DNA from: Prevotellaceae bacterium UBA4301
GTDB taxonomy: Bacteria; Bacteroidota; Bacteroidia; Bacteroidales; Bacteroidaceae
NCBI GenBank assembly: GCA_002395775.1
Contig: DGUV01000019.1
Location: 1 to 63,036 of the forward strand
Direction: 5' to 3'
Length of the DNA stretch: 63,036 nucleotides
The notes beneath the pieces were generated by a model. The model ran no database searches, had not been told where the DNA came from, and was given only the letters and a program-made list of their open reading frames with translations. The position numbers and the translations under genes are program-made. Numbering within the stretch: position 1 is the first letter of the stretch; each line of letters starts with the position of its first letter. Positions 1 through 7,736 of the stretch are shown here, one piece after another.

Positions 1-175
1 GAATTGTATTTGATCTCTTATAGTTTCTTTTTTCCTTAAACCCATTATATATATAATCAACAATAGGTTCCTGTGTTCTTTCTATATGGTTACCATATAA
101 ATGGCATAGATACAAAACAACAGTTAAAATTAATCCTGCGCAAAAAATTATCTTAAATAATGTTTTAATCTTCAT
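1..175 (-). CDS. Hypothetical membrane-anchored protein, 3' part outside window
   Basis: Reading the minus strand from ATG at 175 gives 58 open codons to the window edge. The protein begins MKIKTLFKIIFCAGLILTVV, a basic start followed by a hydrophobic stretch of about 17 residues, as in a signal anchor. The rest seen (HLYGNHIERTQEP onward) is polar and Tyr/Lys rich. The base composition is AT-rich compared with the nqr region. A purine-rich AGAAG lies just before the start. No family is recognised; the gene may be longer and continue to the left. Confidence 0.45.
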   Translation of the reverse strand, partial: MKIKTLFKIIFCAGLILTVVLYLCHLYGNHIERTQEPIVDYIYNGFKEKRNYKRSNTI

Positions 176-496
176 GTTCTTCTATGTTACATTCCAAATA
201 ATTTGAAAATTACGATTTATCAGTCGGCAAAATTACAAATTGATTTCGAGAAAGCAAAAAGTTATGTGATATTATTTTCCCAAAACATCAGGACTTAAAT
301 AGTTTTTTTGGAAGATTCCATGCATTCCCAATTATTATTAGTATTTTTGTATGATTAACCTAAATTACCCCAAGAAGGCACGCGAGAAGCATTAGGAAAG
401 TCGCAAGGAGGTGTTGGAGAACGATTGTTCAGCCTCGCTTTATCACACGCTGGACGAGTCAACTGGGAAGATTCACAAACATAGATAGCTCTCTTT
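176..496. other. AT-rich intergenic stretch with a possible decayed coding remnant
   Basis: About 320 bases without an intact gene. Positions 176-355 are AT-rich and show nothing recognisable. From about 375 to 486 the sequence is less AT-rich and codon-like: one plus frame ends with the peptide SASLYHTLDESTGKIHKHR before a stop, but it is interrupted upstream by a TAG. This looks like the tail of a broken gene, not an intact one. I do not recognise its family. Confidence 0.3.
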
Positions 497-527
497 TTTG
501 TCCAGCCCGAGATTTTTCGTAACTTTG
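497..527 (+). promoter_or_regulatory. Bacteroidota-type promoter for the 564-998 gene
   Basis: TTTG at 497-500 and TAACTTTG at 520-527 are separated by 19 nt, matching the Bacteroidota sigma consensus TTTG-N19-21-TAnnTTTG. The -7 element is 36 nt before the ATG at 564. Confidence 0.7.
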
Positions 528-563
528 CAGAAGAATAATATCATCATAAAGAACCAAGAAAAT

Positions 564-998
564 ATGTCACAGGAAATAGATTATTCCTCCATGCCACGCT
601 CTTATGTGGTCTGCTGGAACAGGCAATGCCCACGGCGACAGGAATGTCTGCGACAACTGGCAGCCGAACACTTGCCCGAGGATAAGAAGACGGTCATGAG
701 CGTGAACCTATGCTCAGTGACAGTCACGGAACGCGGATGCCCGCAAATGCGTCTTGTCCACTTTGTTCGGAATGCCTATGGCATGCGCCACATCTATGAC
801 GATGTGCGTGTTACCGATAAGGAGCCTCTCTACAGGGCGATATGGATGAGACTGGGAAACACTATGTATTACCGCTACCGTAATGGCAAACGGCCCATCA
901 CGCCCGAAGTGCAAGCCGTGGTGGAATCGGCTTTCCATCAGTTTGGCTATACCGACCCCATCCGCTATGACCGTTATGCCGACGAACTGTCTTGGTAG
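564..998 (+). CDS. Small Cys-containing hypothetical protein (DUF6078-like)
   Basis: A 144-residue soluble protein. I chose the ATG at 564 over an upstream TTG because it follows a good promoter and because the TTG at 498 would lie inside the -33 box. Cysteines cluster near the N-terminus (CWNRQCPRRQEC) with two more around residues 54-63 (CSVTVTERGC), which suggests a small metal-binding knuckle. The C-terminal half contains YYRYRNGKRPITPEVQ. There is no signal peptide or membrane segment. The pattern recalls the uncharacterised DUF6078 family of Bacteroidales, but this is from memory and the function is unknown. The gene stands alone. Confidence 0.6.
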   Translation: MSQEIDYSSMPRSYVVCWNRQCPRRQECLRQLAAEHLPEDKKTVMSVNLCSVTVTERGCPQMRLVHFVRNAYGMRHIYDDVRVTDKEPLYRAIWMRLGNTMYYRYRNGKRPITPEVQAVVESAFHQFGYTDPIRYDRYADELSW

Positions 999-1041
999 AG
1001 TCTGGGGCATTACCTAAGGAAAGAATAGATTTACACAATAG

Positions 1042-1080
1042 TGGTAATCGTATTACACGCCACATGTAAAACGATTACCA
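1042..1080. repeat. 10-bp perfect inverted repeat
   Basis: TGGTAATCGT at 1042-1051 and ACGATTACCA at 1071-1080 are perfect inverted copies with a 19-nt spacer. A degenerate relative, GTGTAACGACGTGGTAAT, follows at about 1085-1102. There is no T-run, so it is not a clear terminator. It could be an operator or a small repeat remnant between two convergent genes. Confidence 0.5.
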
Positions 1081-1198
1081 GGTATGTGTAACGACGTGGT
1101 AATTGCAATATCGGGGGGATGGTTTTAGAATCATATCTACGTAATCCACTTCTCTTGATTCTATATTAGATGCTGATGCACGAATTTATAAAAATGAG

Positions 1199-1233
1199 AG
1201 AGAGCGACACCCGTTTGTGGGATGCCGCTCTCT
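1199..1233 (-). terminator. Terminator of the nqr operon
   Basis: AGAGAGCG at 1199-1206 pairs with CGCTCTCT at 1226-1233. On the minus strand the stem is followed by CATTTTTATAAAT, a U-run. It lies about 25 bases downstream of the nqrF stop. Confidence 0.7.
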
Positions 1234-1258
1234 GTTGTATGCAAGGGGGAAAAGTTTC

Positions 1259-2548
1259 TTATCCACCGAAATTATCGAACCTGATCATGTCGTCCTCTAC
1301 GCCGAGAGAGTGAAGGAGGTCGAGCACGGTCTTGGCCATCATTGGAGGTCCGCAGAGGTAGTACTCACAGTCTTCGGGCTCCTCGTGGGCCTTCAGATAG
1401 GTGTCGCCCATGACGGGGGCTACGAAGCCGGGAGTGTACTTGATGCCTGCTGCGTCGGCCTTGGGATCGGGACGGTCCAGAGCCAGGTGGAAATGGAAGT
1501 TGGGGAAGTCCTTCTCCAGCTGCAGGAAGTCGTCGAGGAAGGGGATTTCCTCCAGCGCGCGTGCACCGTAGAAGTAGTGCATGGGGCGCTTGCGGTCTTC
1601 CTCGCTCACGCCGTGACCCTTGAGCATGTGCATAATCTGGGCACGCAGGGGGGCCATACCGGCACCACCGCCGACCCAAATCATCTCACGGCCTGTGCCG
1701 TACTGGGGACGGAACTCTCCATAAGGACCGCTCATGATGACCTTGTCGCCGGGTTTCAGCGAGAAGATGTACGACGAAGCGATACCGGGATTGACGTCCA
1801 TGAAGCCAGGTCCCTGGTCCTTGGGCTTGAAGGGAGGCGTGGCGATGCGCACGTTCAGCGTGATGATGTCGCCCTCGTCGGGATAGTTGGCCATGGAGTA
1901 GGCACGGATGGTGGGTTCGGGGTTGGTACACTTCAGCGGGAAGAGTCCGAACTTCTCCCATGCGGGCAGATAGGTGTCGCCGATGAGGCTCTTGTCGAAG
2001 TCCTTATCGTAGTCGATGCAGTCGAATGCGGGAATCTTAATCTGTGCATACGAACCGGGCTCGAAGTCCATGTGCTCGCCAGGAGGCAGGGCCACTTTGT
2101 ACTCCTTGATGAAGGTGGCCACGTTCTTGTTGCCAATGACGGTGCACTCCCATTCCTTGACACCCATGACGCTGTCATCGACCTTGATGCCGAGGTCGCC
2201 CTTGACCTTGCACTGGCAGCCCAGACGCCAATGGTCCTTGACCTGCTTGCGAGTGAAGTGACCCTTCTCAGAATCGAGAATGTCGCCACCGCCCTCGATG
2301 ACTTGCAGCTTGCACTGTCCGCACGAACCCTTACCACCGCAGGCCGAAGGCAGATAGATGCCTTCCTGGCTGAGCGTGGAGAGCAGGCTTGCGCCCTGAG
2401 GTACGCTGACGGTGTCCTTGCCGTTGATGGTGATGTTGACGTTGCCCGAGGGGCTCAGGTAGGCCTTAGCCACGAGCAGTATGGCAACGAGAATCAGTAT
2501 GATGCCCAGGAAGACACCCATACTGGTAAGAATCAAATTCATATCCAT
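1259..2548 (-). CDS. nqrF: Na+-translocating NADH:quinone reductase subunit F
   Basis: Electron-entry subunit of Na+-NQR. It takes electrons from NADH through FAD to a [2Fe-2S] cluster and on to the membrane subunits. The 429-residue protein has an N-terminal membrane anchor (residues 4-28, LILTSMGVFLGIILILVAILL), a plant-type ferredoxin domain with CGGKGSCGQCK plus a later Cys in RLGCQCKV, an FAD-binding RAYSMANYP motif, and the NAD motif GGGAGMAPLR. The end, VEDDMIRFDNFGG, is typical. The length is normal. It is the last gene of the operon and is separated from nqrE by an inserted four-helix-bundle gene. A second Met at residue 3 could also be the start. Confidence 0.97.
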   Translation of the reverse strand: MDMNLILTSMGVFLGIILILVAILLVAKAYLSPSGNVNITINGKDTVSVPQGASLLSTLSQEGIYLPSACGGKGSCGQCKLQVIEGGGDILDSEKGHFTRKQVKDHWRLGCQCKVKGDLGIKVDDSVMGVKEWECTVIGNKNVATFIKEYKVALPPGEHMDFEPGSYAQIKIPAFDCIDYDKDFDKSLIGDTYLPAWEKFGLFPLKCTNPEPTIRAYSMANYPDEGDIITLNVRIATPPFKPKDQGPGFMDVNPGIASSYIFSLKPGDKVIMSGPYGEFRPQYGTGREMIWVGGGAGMAPLRAQIMHMLKGHGVSEEDRKRPMHYFYGARALEEIPFLDDFLQLEKDFPNFHFHLALDRPDPKADAAGIKYTPGFVAPVMGDTYLKAHEEPEDCEYYLCGPPMMAKTVLDLLHSLGVEDDMIRFDNFGG

Positions 2549-2553
2549 AATCT

Positions 2554-2589
2554 AATTTACGATTTAATCATTTACCATTTACCATTTTT
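2554..2589. repeat. Left inverted repeat of the four-helix-bundle cassette
   Basis: Contains CATTTACCATTTACCATTT at 2569-2587, preceded by the degenerate copies ATTTACG and ATTTAAT. It aligns with the reverse complement of 2997-3032 over about 34 bases. Confidence 0.65.
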
Positions 2590-2626
2590 GATACGTTTCC
2601 TAATTACCATGCCATTCACCATAATG

Positions 2627-2989
2627 TCACTCCCTGTTCACCTTGCTTCGCATGGTGAGAATCGTGCTGACGATGATTTTCAGCAGTTCGTGACATTCAT
2701 TGTGCAGGGCCTCCAGGCGCTCCGGCTTCACCATCTCTGTTTCCATGATGATATCCAGCCAGTGGAGCGTTTCGTCGAGTTCCTCTTCCACCATCTTCAA
2801 CTTATTCAGGAAGTCCTTGTCAGACTTTCCCAAAAGGGCTGCTCTGTAGTTAGCAGAGGGTGAAGTTCCGGAACGGACTATCTGCCTTGCTATTGCATCG
2901 GACGAAATTGTCCGGGGCATACAATCTACCATTTTTATGATGCGGATGGCAAAATCCTTTAACCTCAGTCTCAGTTCGTTGCTTTCCAT
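2627..2989 (-). CDS. Four-helix bundle protein (23S rRNA IVP / S23-like family)
   Basis: About 120 mostly helical residues without signal or membrane segments. Family hallmarks are visible: a first helix with LRLRLKDFAIRIIKMVDCMP, then AIARQIVRSGTSPSANYRAA, then DFLNKLKMVEEELDETLHWLDII, and a last Leu-rich helix with HELLKIIVSTI. This fits the four-helix bundle family first met in 23S rRNA intervening sequences and related to the Avd accessory protein of diversity-generating retroelements. I chose the ATG at 2989; a TTG three codons upstream would lie in the repeat. No reverse transcriptase or template repeat is nearby. The role is unknown. It would be co-transcribed with nqrE and nqrF. Confidence 0.85.
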   Translation of the reverse strand: MESNELRLRLKDFAIRIIKMVDCMPRTISSDAIARQIVRSGTSPSANYRAALLGKSDKDFLNKLKMVEEELDETLHWLDIIMETEMVKPERLEALHNECHELLKIIVSTILTMRSKVNRE

Positions 2990-2996
2990 AACATTC

Positions 2997-3032
2997 AAAT
3001 GGTAAATGGTAAATGGCTAAATGGTAAATGAA
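2997..3032. repeat. Right inverted repeat of the four-helix-bundle cassette
   Basis: Contains AAATGGTAAATGGTAAATGG at 2997-3016, then CTAAATGGTAAATG. It is the inverted counterpart of 2554-2589 and ends against the nqrE stop codon. Confidence 0.65.
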
Positions 3033-3033
3033 T

Positions 3034-3663
3034 TTAGATGTTAAGACCGCTGAAACACATAAAGGCCATGGCCATGAGACCAACGGTGATGAACGTGATG
3101 CCCAGTCCCTGCAGGGGCTTGGGAACGTCGGTGTAGGCCATCTTCTCACGAATGGCAGCCAGGCCCACGATAGCCAGGAGCCAACCGATACCACTACCAA
3201 GGGCATAGGCAATGGCGTCGCCAAACGAACCGATGGCCTGAGAGCTGGTCTCGGGGTCCATCTGCACGCGCTGCTGCATGAACAGCGAAGCACCCATGAT
3301 GGCGCAGTTGACGGCAATCAGGGGCAGGAAGATGCCCAGGGCGGCATAGAGCGAGGGGCTGAAGCGCTCGACTATCATCTCCACCAGCTGCACGATGCCG
3401 GCAATGACGGCAATGAAGAGGATGAAGGCGAGGAACGTCAGGTCCACTCCCTCGACAAGGGCGTTGGGACCGAGGACGTACATCTGCAGGGCATAGTCAA
3501 CAGGCACGGTGATGAGCAGTACAAAGGTGACTGCCACACCGAGGCCGAGAGAGGTCTTCACGGTCTTGGACACGGCCAGATAGGAGCACATGCCCAGGAA
3601 GAACGCGAAAATCATGTTGTCCACAAAGATGCTGCGGACGAAAAGGCTAATCATGTGTTCCAT
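3034..3663 (-). CDS. nqrE: Na+-translocating NADH:quinone reductase subunit E
   Basis: Integral membrane subunit of Na+-NQR, 209 residues, about six transmembrane helices. It starts MEHMISLFVRSIFVDNMIFAFFLGMCSYLAVSK, with the conserved Cys in GMCSYLAVS that (with NqrD) holds an inter-subunit Fe centre. The second half carries the inverted-topology repeat, with YALGSGIGWLLAIVGLAAIREK. Length and ending (MAFMCFSGLNI) are normal. It starts 3 bp after the nqrD stop, consistent with one transcript. Confidence 0.96.
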   Translation of the reverse strand: MEHMISLFVRSIFVDNMIFAFFLGMCSYLAVSKTVKTSLGLGVAVTFVLLITVPVDYALQMYVLGPNALVEGVDLTFLAFILFIAVIAGIVQLVEMIVERFSPSLYAALGIFLPLIAVNCAIMGASLFMQQRVQMDPETSSQAIGSFGDAIAYALGSGIGWLLAIVGLAAIREKMAYTDVPKPLQGLGITFITVGLMAMAFMCFSGLNI

Positions 3664-3666
3664 ACT

Positions 3667-4293
3667 TTACTTCTCCTCTTTGTTTATTGAGCGGTGTGCC
3701 CAGATTACACATCCAACGATGATGAGGCTCATGGCGGGCATGGTCATCATACCGTTGTTCATATAGCCGTGCTCGTAGCAGAAGTCGGGCACAATCTGGA
3801 AGCCCAGCAGGGTGCCGAAGCCCAGCAGTTCGCGCACGAAACCGACGATGACAAGGATGAGGGCATAGCCCAGTCCGTTGCCGATGCCGTCGAGGAACGA
3901 CTCCCAGGGGCCGTTCATCATGGCAAAGGCCTCGAGGCGACCCATCAGGATGCAGTTGGTGATGATGAGGCCCACATAGACGGAGAGCTGCACGCTGACG
4001 TCATAGGCAAAGGCCTTCAGTATCTGGCTCACGATGGTGACCAGGGCTGCCACAACCACCAGCTGCACAATGATGCGGATGCGGTTGGGGATGGTCTTGC
4101 GGATGAGCGAGATGATTACGTTTGAGAAGGCCGTGATGACAGTCACCGAGAGACCCATGACGATGGCGGGCTCGAGCTGACTGGTTACAGCCAGTGCAGA
4201 ACAAATACCAAGGACTTGAACTGCAATAGGGTTATTGAGGTTCAGAGGATTGGAAAAGACTTCGCAATTCTCCTTAGAAAATAGTTTTCCCAT
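3667..4293 (-). CDS. nqrD: Na+-translocating NADH:quinone reductase subunit D
   Basis: Membrane subunit of Na+-NQR, 208 residues, homologous in fold to NqrE. Visible landmarks are NNPIAVQVLGICSALAVTSQ (Cys in GICSALAVT, the partner of the NqrE Cys), TNCILMGRLEAFAM and the second half with FVRELLGFGTLLGF. It has about six helices. It sits between nqrC and nqrE with short gaps. Confidence 0.96.
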   Translation of the reverse strand: MGKLFSKENCEVFSNPLNLNNPIAVQVLGICSALAVTSQLEPAIVMGLSVTVITAFSNVIISLIRKTIPNRIRIIVQLVVVAALVTIVSQILKAFAYDVSVQLSVYVGLIITNCILMGRLEAFAMMNGPWESFLDGIGNGLGYALILVIVGFVRELLGFGTLLGFQIVPDFCYEHGYMNNGMMTMPAMSLIIVGCVIWAHRSINKEEK

Positions 4294-4311
4294 AGTTATG
4301 TTCCTCCTTTG

Positions 4312-5040
4312 TTATTTGTTAAGAAACTCTTTGTACTGCTTCAGACCTTCGGTGACCATGGCTCCGACACCGTTAGAGGTGAGCGTGGCACCGGTGACAC
4401 CGTCGATTTCGGTCTCGGCCTTCGACTGGCCTTTCTTCACCACGGTGAGCACCACCTCGCCCGTCTCGTCGAAGATGGGCTTGCCGTTGAACTGCTCCTG
4501 GAACCAGCGTTCCTTGATGCGTGCGCCCAGGCCGGCAGTCTCGCTCTCGTGGTCGAAGTAAGTGCCATAGACGTGCTGCTTGTCCTCGTCAACAGAGATG
4601 TAGCCCCAGAGGCCACCCCACAGGCCGCGGCCCTTGACGGGGAGGACGTACTTGGTGACTCCGTTGACGGTGGCCACATAGACCGTCCCGCCCTGCTCCT
4701 GAAGTTCTTCGGTGATGACCTCGGCATACTTCTTGTCGATGGCGTCGCCCTTCAGGCCGGTCACGTTCAGGCTGGTCAGTATCTGATTCTTCTTGTCGCG
4801 CGCTACGTTGGCGTCCTGCATGGGCTTCAGAGCCGATGCCACGAATGCCAGCAGGAAGGCTACGATGACAACCATTACGGTTGCATAGACAAACGTATAT
4901 ACGTTACCATTTGTGTTAATACCCTTAGATTTTACCTCCGTAATCTTGGAAGCATCAGCGCCGCAGATAGGGCACTTATCGGGCATGGATGCGGCTTCGA
5001 ATGTCTGGCCGCACTGACTGCATATAAATTTCTTTGCCAT
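4312..5040 (-). CDS. nqrC: Na+-NQR subunit C with an added N-terminal rubredoxin-like domain
   Basis: NqrC carries a covalently bound FMN facing the periplasm. The C-terminal part is normal: one membrane helix (about residues 47-68, FVYATVMVVIVAFLLAFVAS), then the FMN-binding domain with TGATLTSNGV, whose Thr is the expected phosphoester site. The unusual part is residues 1-38, before the point where NqrC normally begins (NTNGNVYTFVYA). These contain CSQC (C7, C10) and CPIC (C23, C26) with FEAASMPDKCPICGA, the pattern of the rubredoxin-like domain at the end of rubrerythrins. It should bind Fe or Zn on the cytoplasmic side. The fusion is continuous with no internal stop, and there is no reason from the sequence to suspect an error. 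Total length is 242. Confidence 0.93.
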   Translation of the reverse strand: MAKKFICSQCGQTFEAASMPDKCPICGADASKITEVKSKGINTNGNVYTFVYATVMVVIVAFLLAFVASALKPMQDANVARDKKNQILTSLNVTGLKGDAIDKKYAEVITEELQEQGGTVYVATVNGVTKYVLPVKGRGLWGGLWGYISVDEDKQHVYGTYFDHESETAGLGARIKERWFQEQFNGKPIFDETGEVVLTVVKKGQSKAETEIDGVTGATLTSNGVGAMVTEGLKQYKEFLNK

Positions 5041-5046
5041 ATCTGT

Positions 5047-6222
5047 TTATTTTTTAGTTGCACGTTTTGCGCGCATCGAAATGTTGCGCTCTACTACACA
5101 ATAGTCAATCAGCGGTGCGAACAGGTTCATCAGCAGGATGGCCAGCATCATGCCCTCGGGATAACCGGGGTTCAGGACGCGAACCATCACGGCTACGACA
5201 CCTATCAGCAGACCGTAGAAGTACTTACCCGTCTCGGTGCGAGCTGCAGTCACGGGGTCGGTGGCCATGAACACGGCACCGAAGGCAAAGCCGCCCAGCA
5301 CAAAGTGGTGCCACCACTCAATCTCGGTCAGACCCAGGGCTTGCATGAGCCAACCCATGAGGCCACCGCCGACGAAGACGCTGCACATGATCTTCCACGA
5401 AGCTACGCCCGTCCACAGCAGGAACAGGGCACCCAGGGCAATGGCAATGACCGAAGTCTCACCAACGGAACCGGGAATGAGGCCCGTGATGGCATTCGTG
5501 ATGGTCTGGCAGTCGAAACCTGCAAAACCCTCAGTGGCAGCCTCGCCAAGGGGAGTGGCAGCAGTGTAGGCCTCGGGGGCAGTGAAGCCCAGGCCGAGGA
5601 TGCTCTGCTGGCTGACCCACACGGTGCTGTCGCCCGTCATTGCAGAGGGATAAGAGAAGAAGAGGAACGCGCGCGTGACGAGCGCAGGATTGAAGATGTT
5701 CATGCCCGTGCCGCCGAAAATCTCCTTCGCCAGAATGACGCTGAAAGCAACGGCAATGGCCAGCATCCACAGGGGGATGGTGATGGGCACAATCATGGGG
5801 ATGATGATACCCGAAACGAGGAAGCCCTCCTGAATCTCTTCCCCCTTCCACTGAGCCACGGTGAACTCAATGCCCAGACCCACTACGTAAGATACGATAA
5901 TCTTGGGCAGAAGGGCCAGGAAACCATACCAGAACATGCCCCAGAAGGTGGCTTCGCCCAGCTGACCTGCAGCGAGTGCGTTCTGATAGCCCACGTTGTA
6001 CATGCCGAAGAGCAGGGCGGGCAGCAAAGCCACGATGACAAAGCTGATGAGTCGCTTGCTGTCCACGGCATCGTGAATGTTCACGCTACCCACACGCGAC
6101 GTGGTGTTTGGCACGAAGGCAAACGTCTCGAAGCCATCCACCAGCGAACGGAAGGCATGAAACTTGCCGCCTTCTTCCACATGGGGCTTAATGTTGTCGA
6201 AAAATTTTCTTATCGGATTCAT
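5047..6222 (-). CDS. nqrB: Na+-translocating NADH:quinone reductase subunit B
   Basis: Large membrane subunit, 391 residues, with about ten helices and part of the Na+ path. It starts MNPIRKFFDNIKPHVEEGGKF. The motif PEAYTAATPLGEA near residue 218 holds the Thr expected to carry covalent FMN. Other conserved segments are QWKGEEIQEGFLVSGIIIPMIVP and FMATDPVTAARTETGKY. The end, NISMRAKRATKK, is basic as usual. It lies 6 bp from nqrA and 6 bp from nqrC. Confidence 0.97.
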   Translation of the reverse strand: MNPIRKFFDNIKPHVEEGGKFHAFRSLVDGFETFAFVPNTTSRVGSVNIHDAVDSKRLISFVIVALLPALLFGMYNVGYQNALAAGQLGEATFWGMFWYGFLALLPKIIVSYVVGLGIEFTVAQWKGEEIQEGFLVSGIIIPMIVPITIPLWMLAIAVAFSVILAKEIFGGTGMNIFNPALVTRAFLFFSYPSAMTGDSTVWVSQQSILGLGFTAPEAYTAATPLGEAATEGFAGFDCQTITNAITGLIPGSVGETSVIAIALGALFLLWTGVASWKIMCSVFVGGGLMGWLMQALGLTEIEWWHHFVLGGFAFGAVFMATDPVTAARTETGKYFYGLLIGVVAVMVRVLNPGYPEGMMLAILLMNLFAPLIDYCVVERNISMRAKRATKK

Positions 6223-6228
6223 AGTCTT

Positions 6229-7563
6229 TTACTCGTTTTCTTTACGTAAAACATCCAAACCTTCGCGAACGATGCGCTGCAGTTCCAGCTTCGAGCTATC
6301 GACAAACTCAGCAATGGCAAAGTCCTCGGGAGCCACCTCGTAGATGCCAAGCTGCTCCTGACGGTCGATGTCGCCGGTAATGATGGCCTTCACCAGATAG
6401 CCAGCATAGATGTCCATGGGGAACACACGGTCGTACTCGCCCGAGAAGATCATGTGGCGCTCGCCACCCTTGATGCGGGCATCCAGTTTGTACTCCTTCT
6501 TCCGTCCGAAGAGCCACGAGCAATAGCTGCGACTGGCCGAGAACTCGTTGAAGCGGGGCATAATCCAGCCCAGCATCTCGTCGGCATGGTCTCCCTCGGG
6601 AATCACGTTCACCTCGGTCTTGTGGGCACCCAGGAAACCTTCCTCGGTGGTCTTCAGGCCGGTCATCACGTTGCCGTTGATGATGCGCACGTTGTAGCCG
6701 TTGTCCTCAATCTGGCCGTCGAGCAGCGTGCTCAGCTTCTGGCCCACGAGCATCTTGTAGTACTTGGGCTGAACCACCTCGCTGCCTGCCAGGGCAATGG
6801 TGCGGGTGAGGTCCAGCTTGCCAGTCTTCAGCAGACGGCCCACGAAGATGACCTCGTCGGCACCCAGCGTCCACACCACTTCGCCCTTGTTGATGGGGCT
6901 CACGTGATTAATCTGCACACCTACGTTACCTGCAGGAGCGGGACCGTCGAACACGGTCACCTCGCAATCCTTGGCTTCCAGCAGAGCCTTGGCAGTCTGC
7001 TTGGCACTCACTCCCAGGTGCACCTTGGCCAACTTGGAGAGGGCTGTCAGACCCGTCTGGAACTCCTCCTCCTGACCCTTCAGCACGAACTCGAAGTTCT
7101 GGCTCAGGGGCATAGAGTTGAAGGCAGAGACGAAGATGGCCTTGGGCTTGTCCTCGGGATTGGCCACAACGTCATAGGGGCGGCTGCGGAAATATCCGAA
7201 CAGACCACTCTCCATCAGCAGAGCCAGCAAGTCCTGCTTGGTGTCGAACTCGCGTGCCTCCTGCTTCTCGTCACACTTGACGCGCACGGAGAGCAACTTG
7301 CGGCGGTCACCACGCTCCACAAGACTGACAACGCCACTGACGGGCGACGTAAACTTAACTTCGGGATGCAGCTTGTCAACAAACAATGCATCGCCCACAA
7401 GAACCTTGTCGCCTTCCTTAACGACCACCTTCGGTTTCAGGCCCGTGAAATCGTCGGGAACGAGAGCATACTCGCCCGGGCACTTCACTTGGGCAATCTC
7501 CTCCGCAGGCTTACCTTTCAGGTTGACATCAAGGCCCTTACGTAACTTGATTACTTTTGTCAT
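6229..7563 (-). CDS. nqrA: Na+-translocating NADH:quinone reductase subunit A
   Basis: Peripheral cytoplasmic subunit of Na+-NQR, first gene of the operon. I place the start at MTKVIKLRKGLDVNLKG (ATG 7563), the usual NqrA beginning; an upstream in-frame Met at 7632 falls on the promoter and is rejected. Conserved parts are ALVPDDFTGLKPKVVVKEGDKV, FTSPVSGVV and FAIAEFVDSSKLELQRIVREGLDVL at the end. The length of 444 is normal. Transcription starts from the promoter at 7603-7633, divergent from tamB. Confidence 0.96.
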   Translation of the reverse strand: MTKVIKLRKGLDVNLKGKPAEEIAQVKCPGEYALVPDDFTGLKPKVVVKEGDKVLVGDALFVDKLHPEVKFTSPVSGVVSLVERGDRRKLLSVRVKCDEKQEAREFDTKQDLLALLMESGLFGYFRSRPYDVVANPEDKPKAIFVSAFNSMPLSQNFEFVLKGQEEEFQTGLTALSKLAKVHLGVSAKQTAKALLEAKDCEVTVFDGPAPAGNVGVQINHVSPINKGEVVWTLGADEVIFVGRLLKTGKLDLTRTIALAGSEVVQPKYYKMLVGQKLSTLLDGQIEDNGYNVRIINGNVMTGLKTTEEGFLGAHKTEVNVIPEGDHADEMLGWIMPRFNEFSASRSYCSWLFGRKKEYKLDARIKGGERHMIFSGEYDRVFPMDIYAGYLVKAIITGDIDRQEQLGIYEVAPEDFAIAEFVDSSKLELQRIVREGLDVLRKENE

Positions 7564-7602
7564 AAAGTTTATAATAAAATAATGTGATTCTCTAAACGGC
7601 CA

Positions 7603-7633
7603 CAAAGATACAAAAAGCTCTCCGAAATGCAAA
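7603..7633 (-). promoter_or_regulatory. Promoter of the nqr operon
   Basis: On the minus strand, TTTG at 7633-7630 and TATCTTTG at 7610-7603 are 19 nt apart, an exact match to the Bacteroidota consensus. The -7 element is about 40 nt before the nqrA ATG. Confidence 0.8.
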
Positions 7634-7689
7634 ATGATTTATCATTTTTATTCCTCTTCGAGAGTTTCTCAACGAAATGCCCCGACAAA

Positions 7690-7721
7690 TTTGGTATTTC
7701 GCCCCCGATATTGTATCTTTA
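7690..7721 (+). promoter_or_regulatory. Promoter of the tamB-like gene
   Basis: TTTG at 7690-7693 and TATCTTTA at 7714-7721, 20 nt apart; one mismatch in the last base of the -7 element. The ATG follows at 7737, so the leader is very short. Confidence 0.65.
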
Positions 7722-7736
7722 CGCCCAATTTTAGAG

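Larger units (their letters stand above)
2554..3032 (-). mobile_element. Repeat-bounded four-helix-bundle cassette inside the nqr operon
   Basis: A unit of about 480 bp inserted between nqrE and nqrF. It carries one small gene (2627-2989) and is bounded by imperfect inverted repeats made of ATTTACC-type heptamers. The right repeat runs up to the nqrE stop codon. No target-site duplication is evident. The cassette model is an inference from the repeats and from the usual adjacency of nqrE and nqrF. Confidence 0.5.

Noticed and set aside
2627..2989. Avd protein of a diversity-generating retroelement
   Set aside because: No reverse transcriptase, template repeat or variable repeat is visible within the window; only the fold is shared.
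1217..6249. Long open frames on the plus strand opposite the nqr genes (for example 1217-2863 and 4309-6249), and similar ones opposite the S9 (29864-31492) and sensor (54651-56423) genes
   Set aside because: They are mirror frames caused by GC-rich codon use. The opposite-strand proteins have clear family motifs, and the mirror frames have none and no promoter of the local type.
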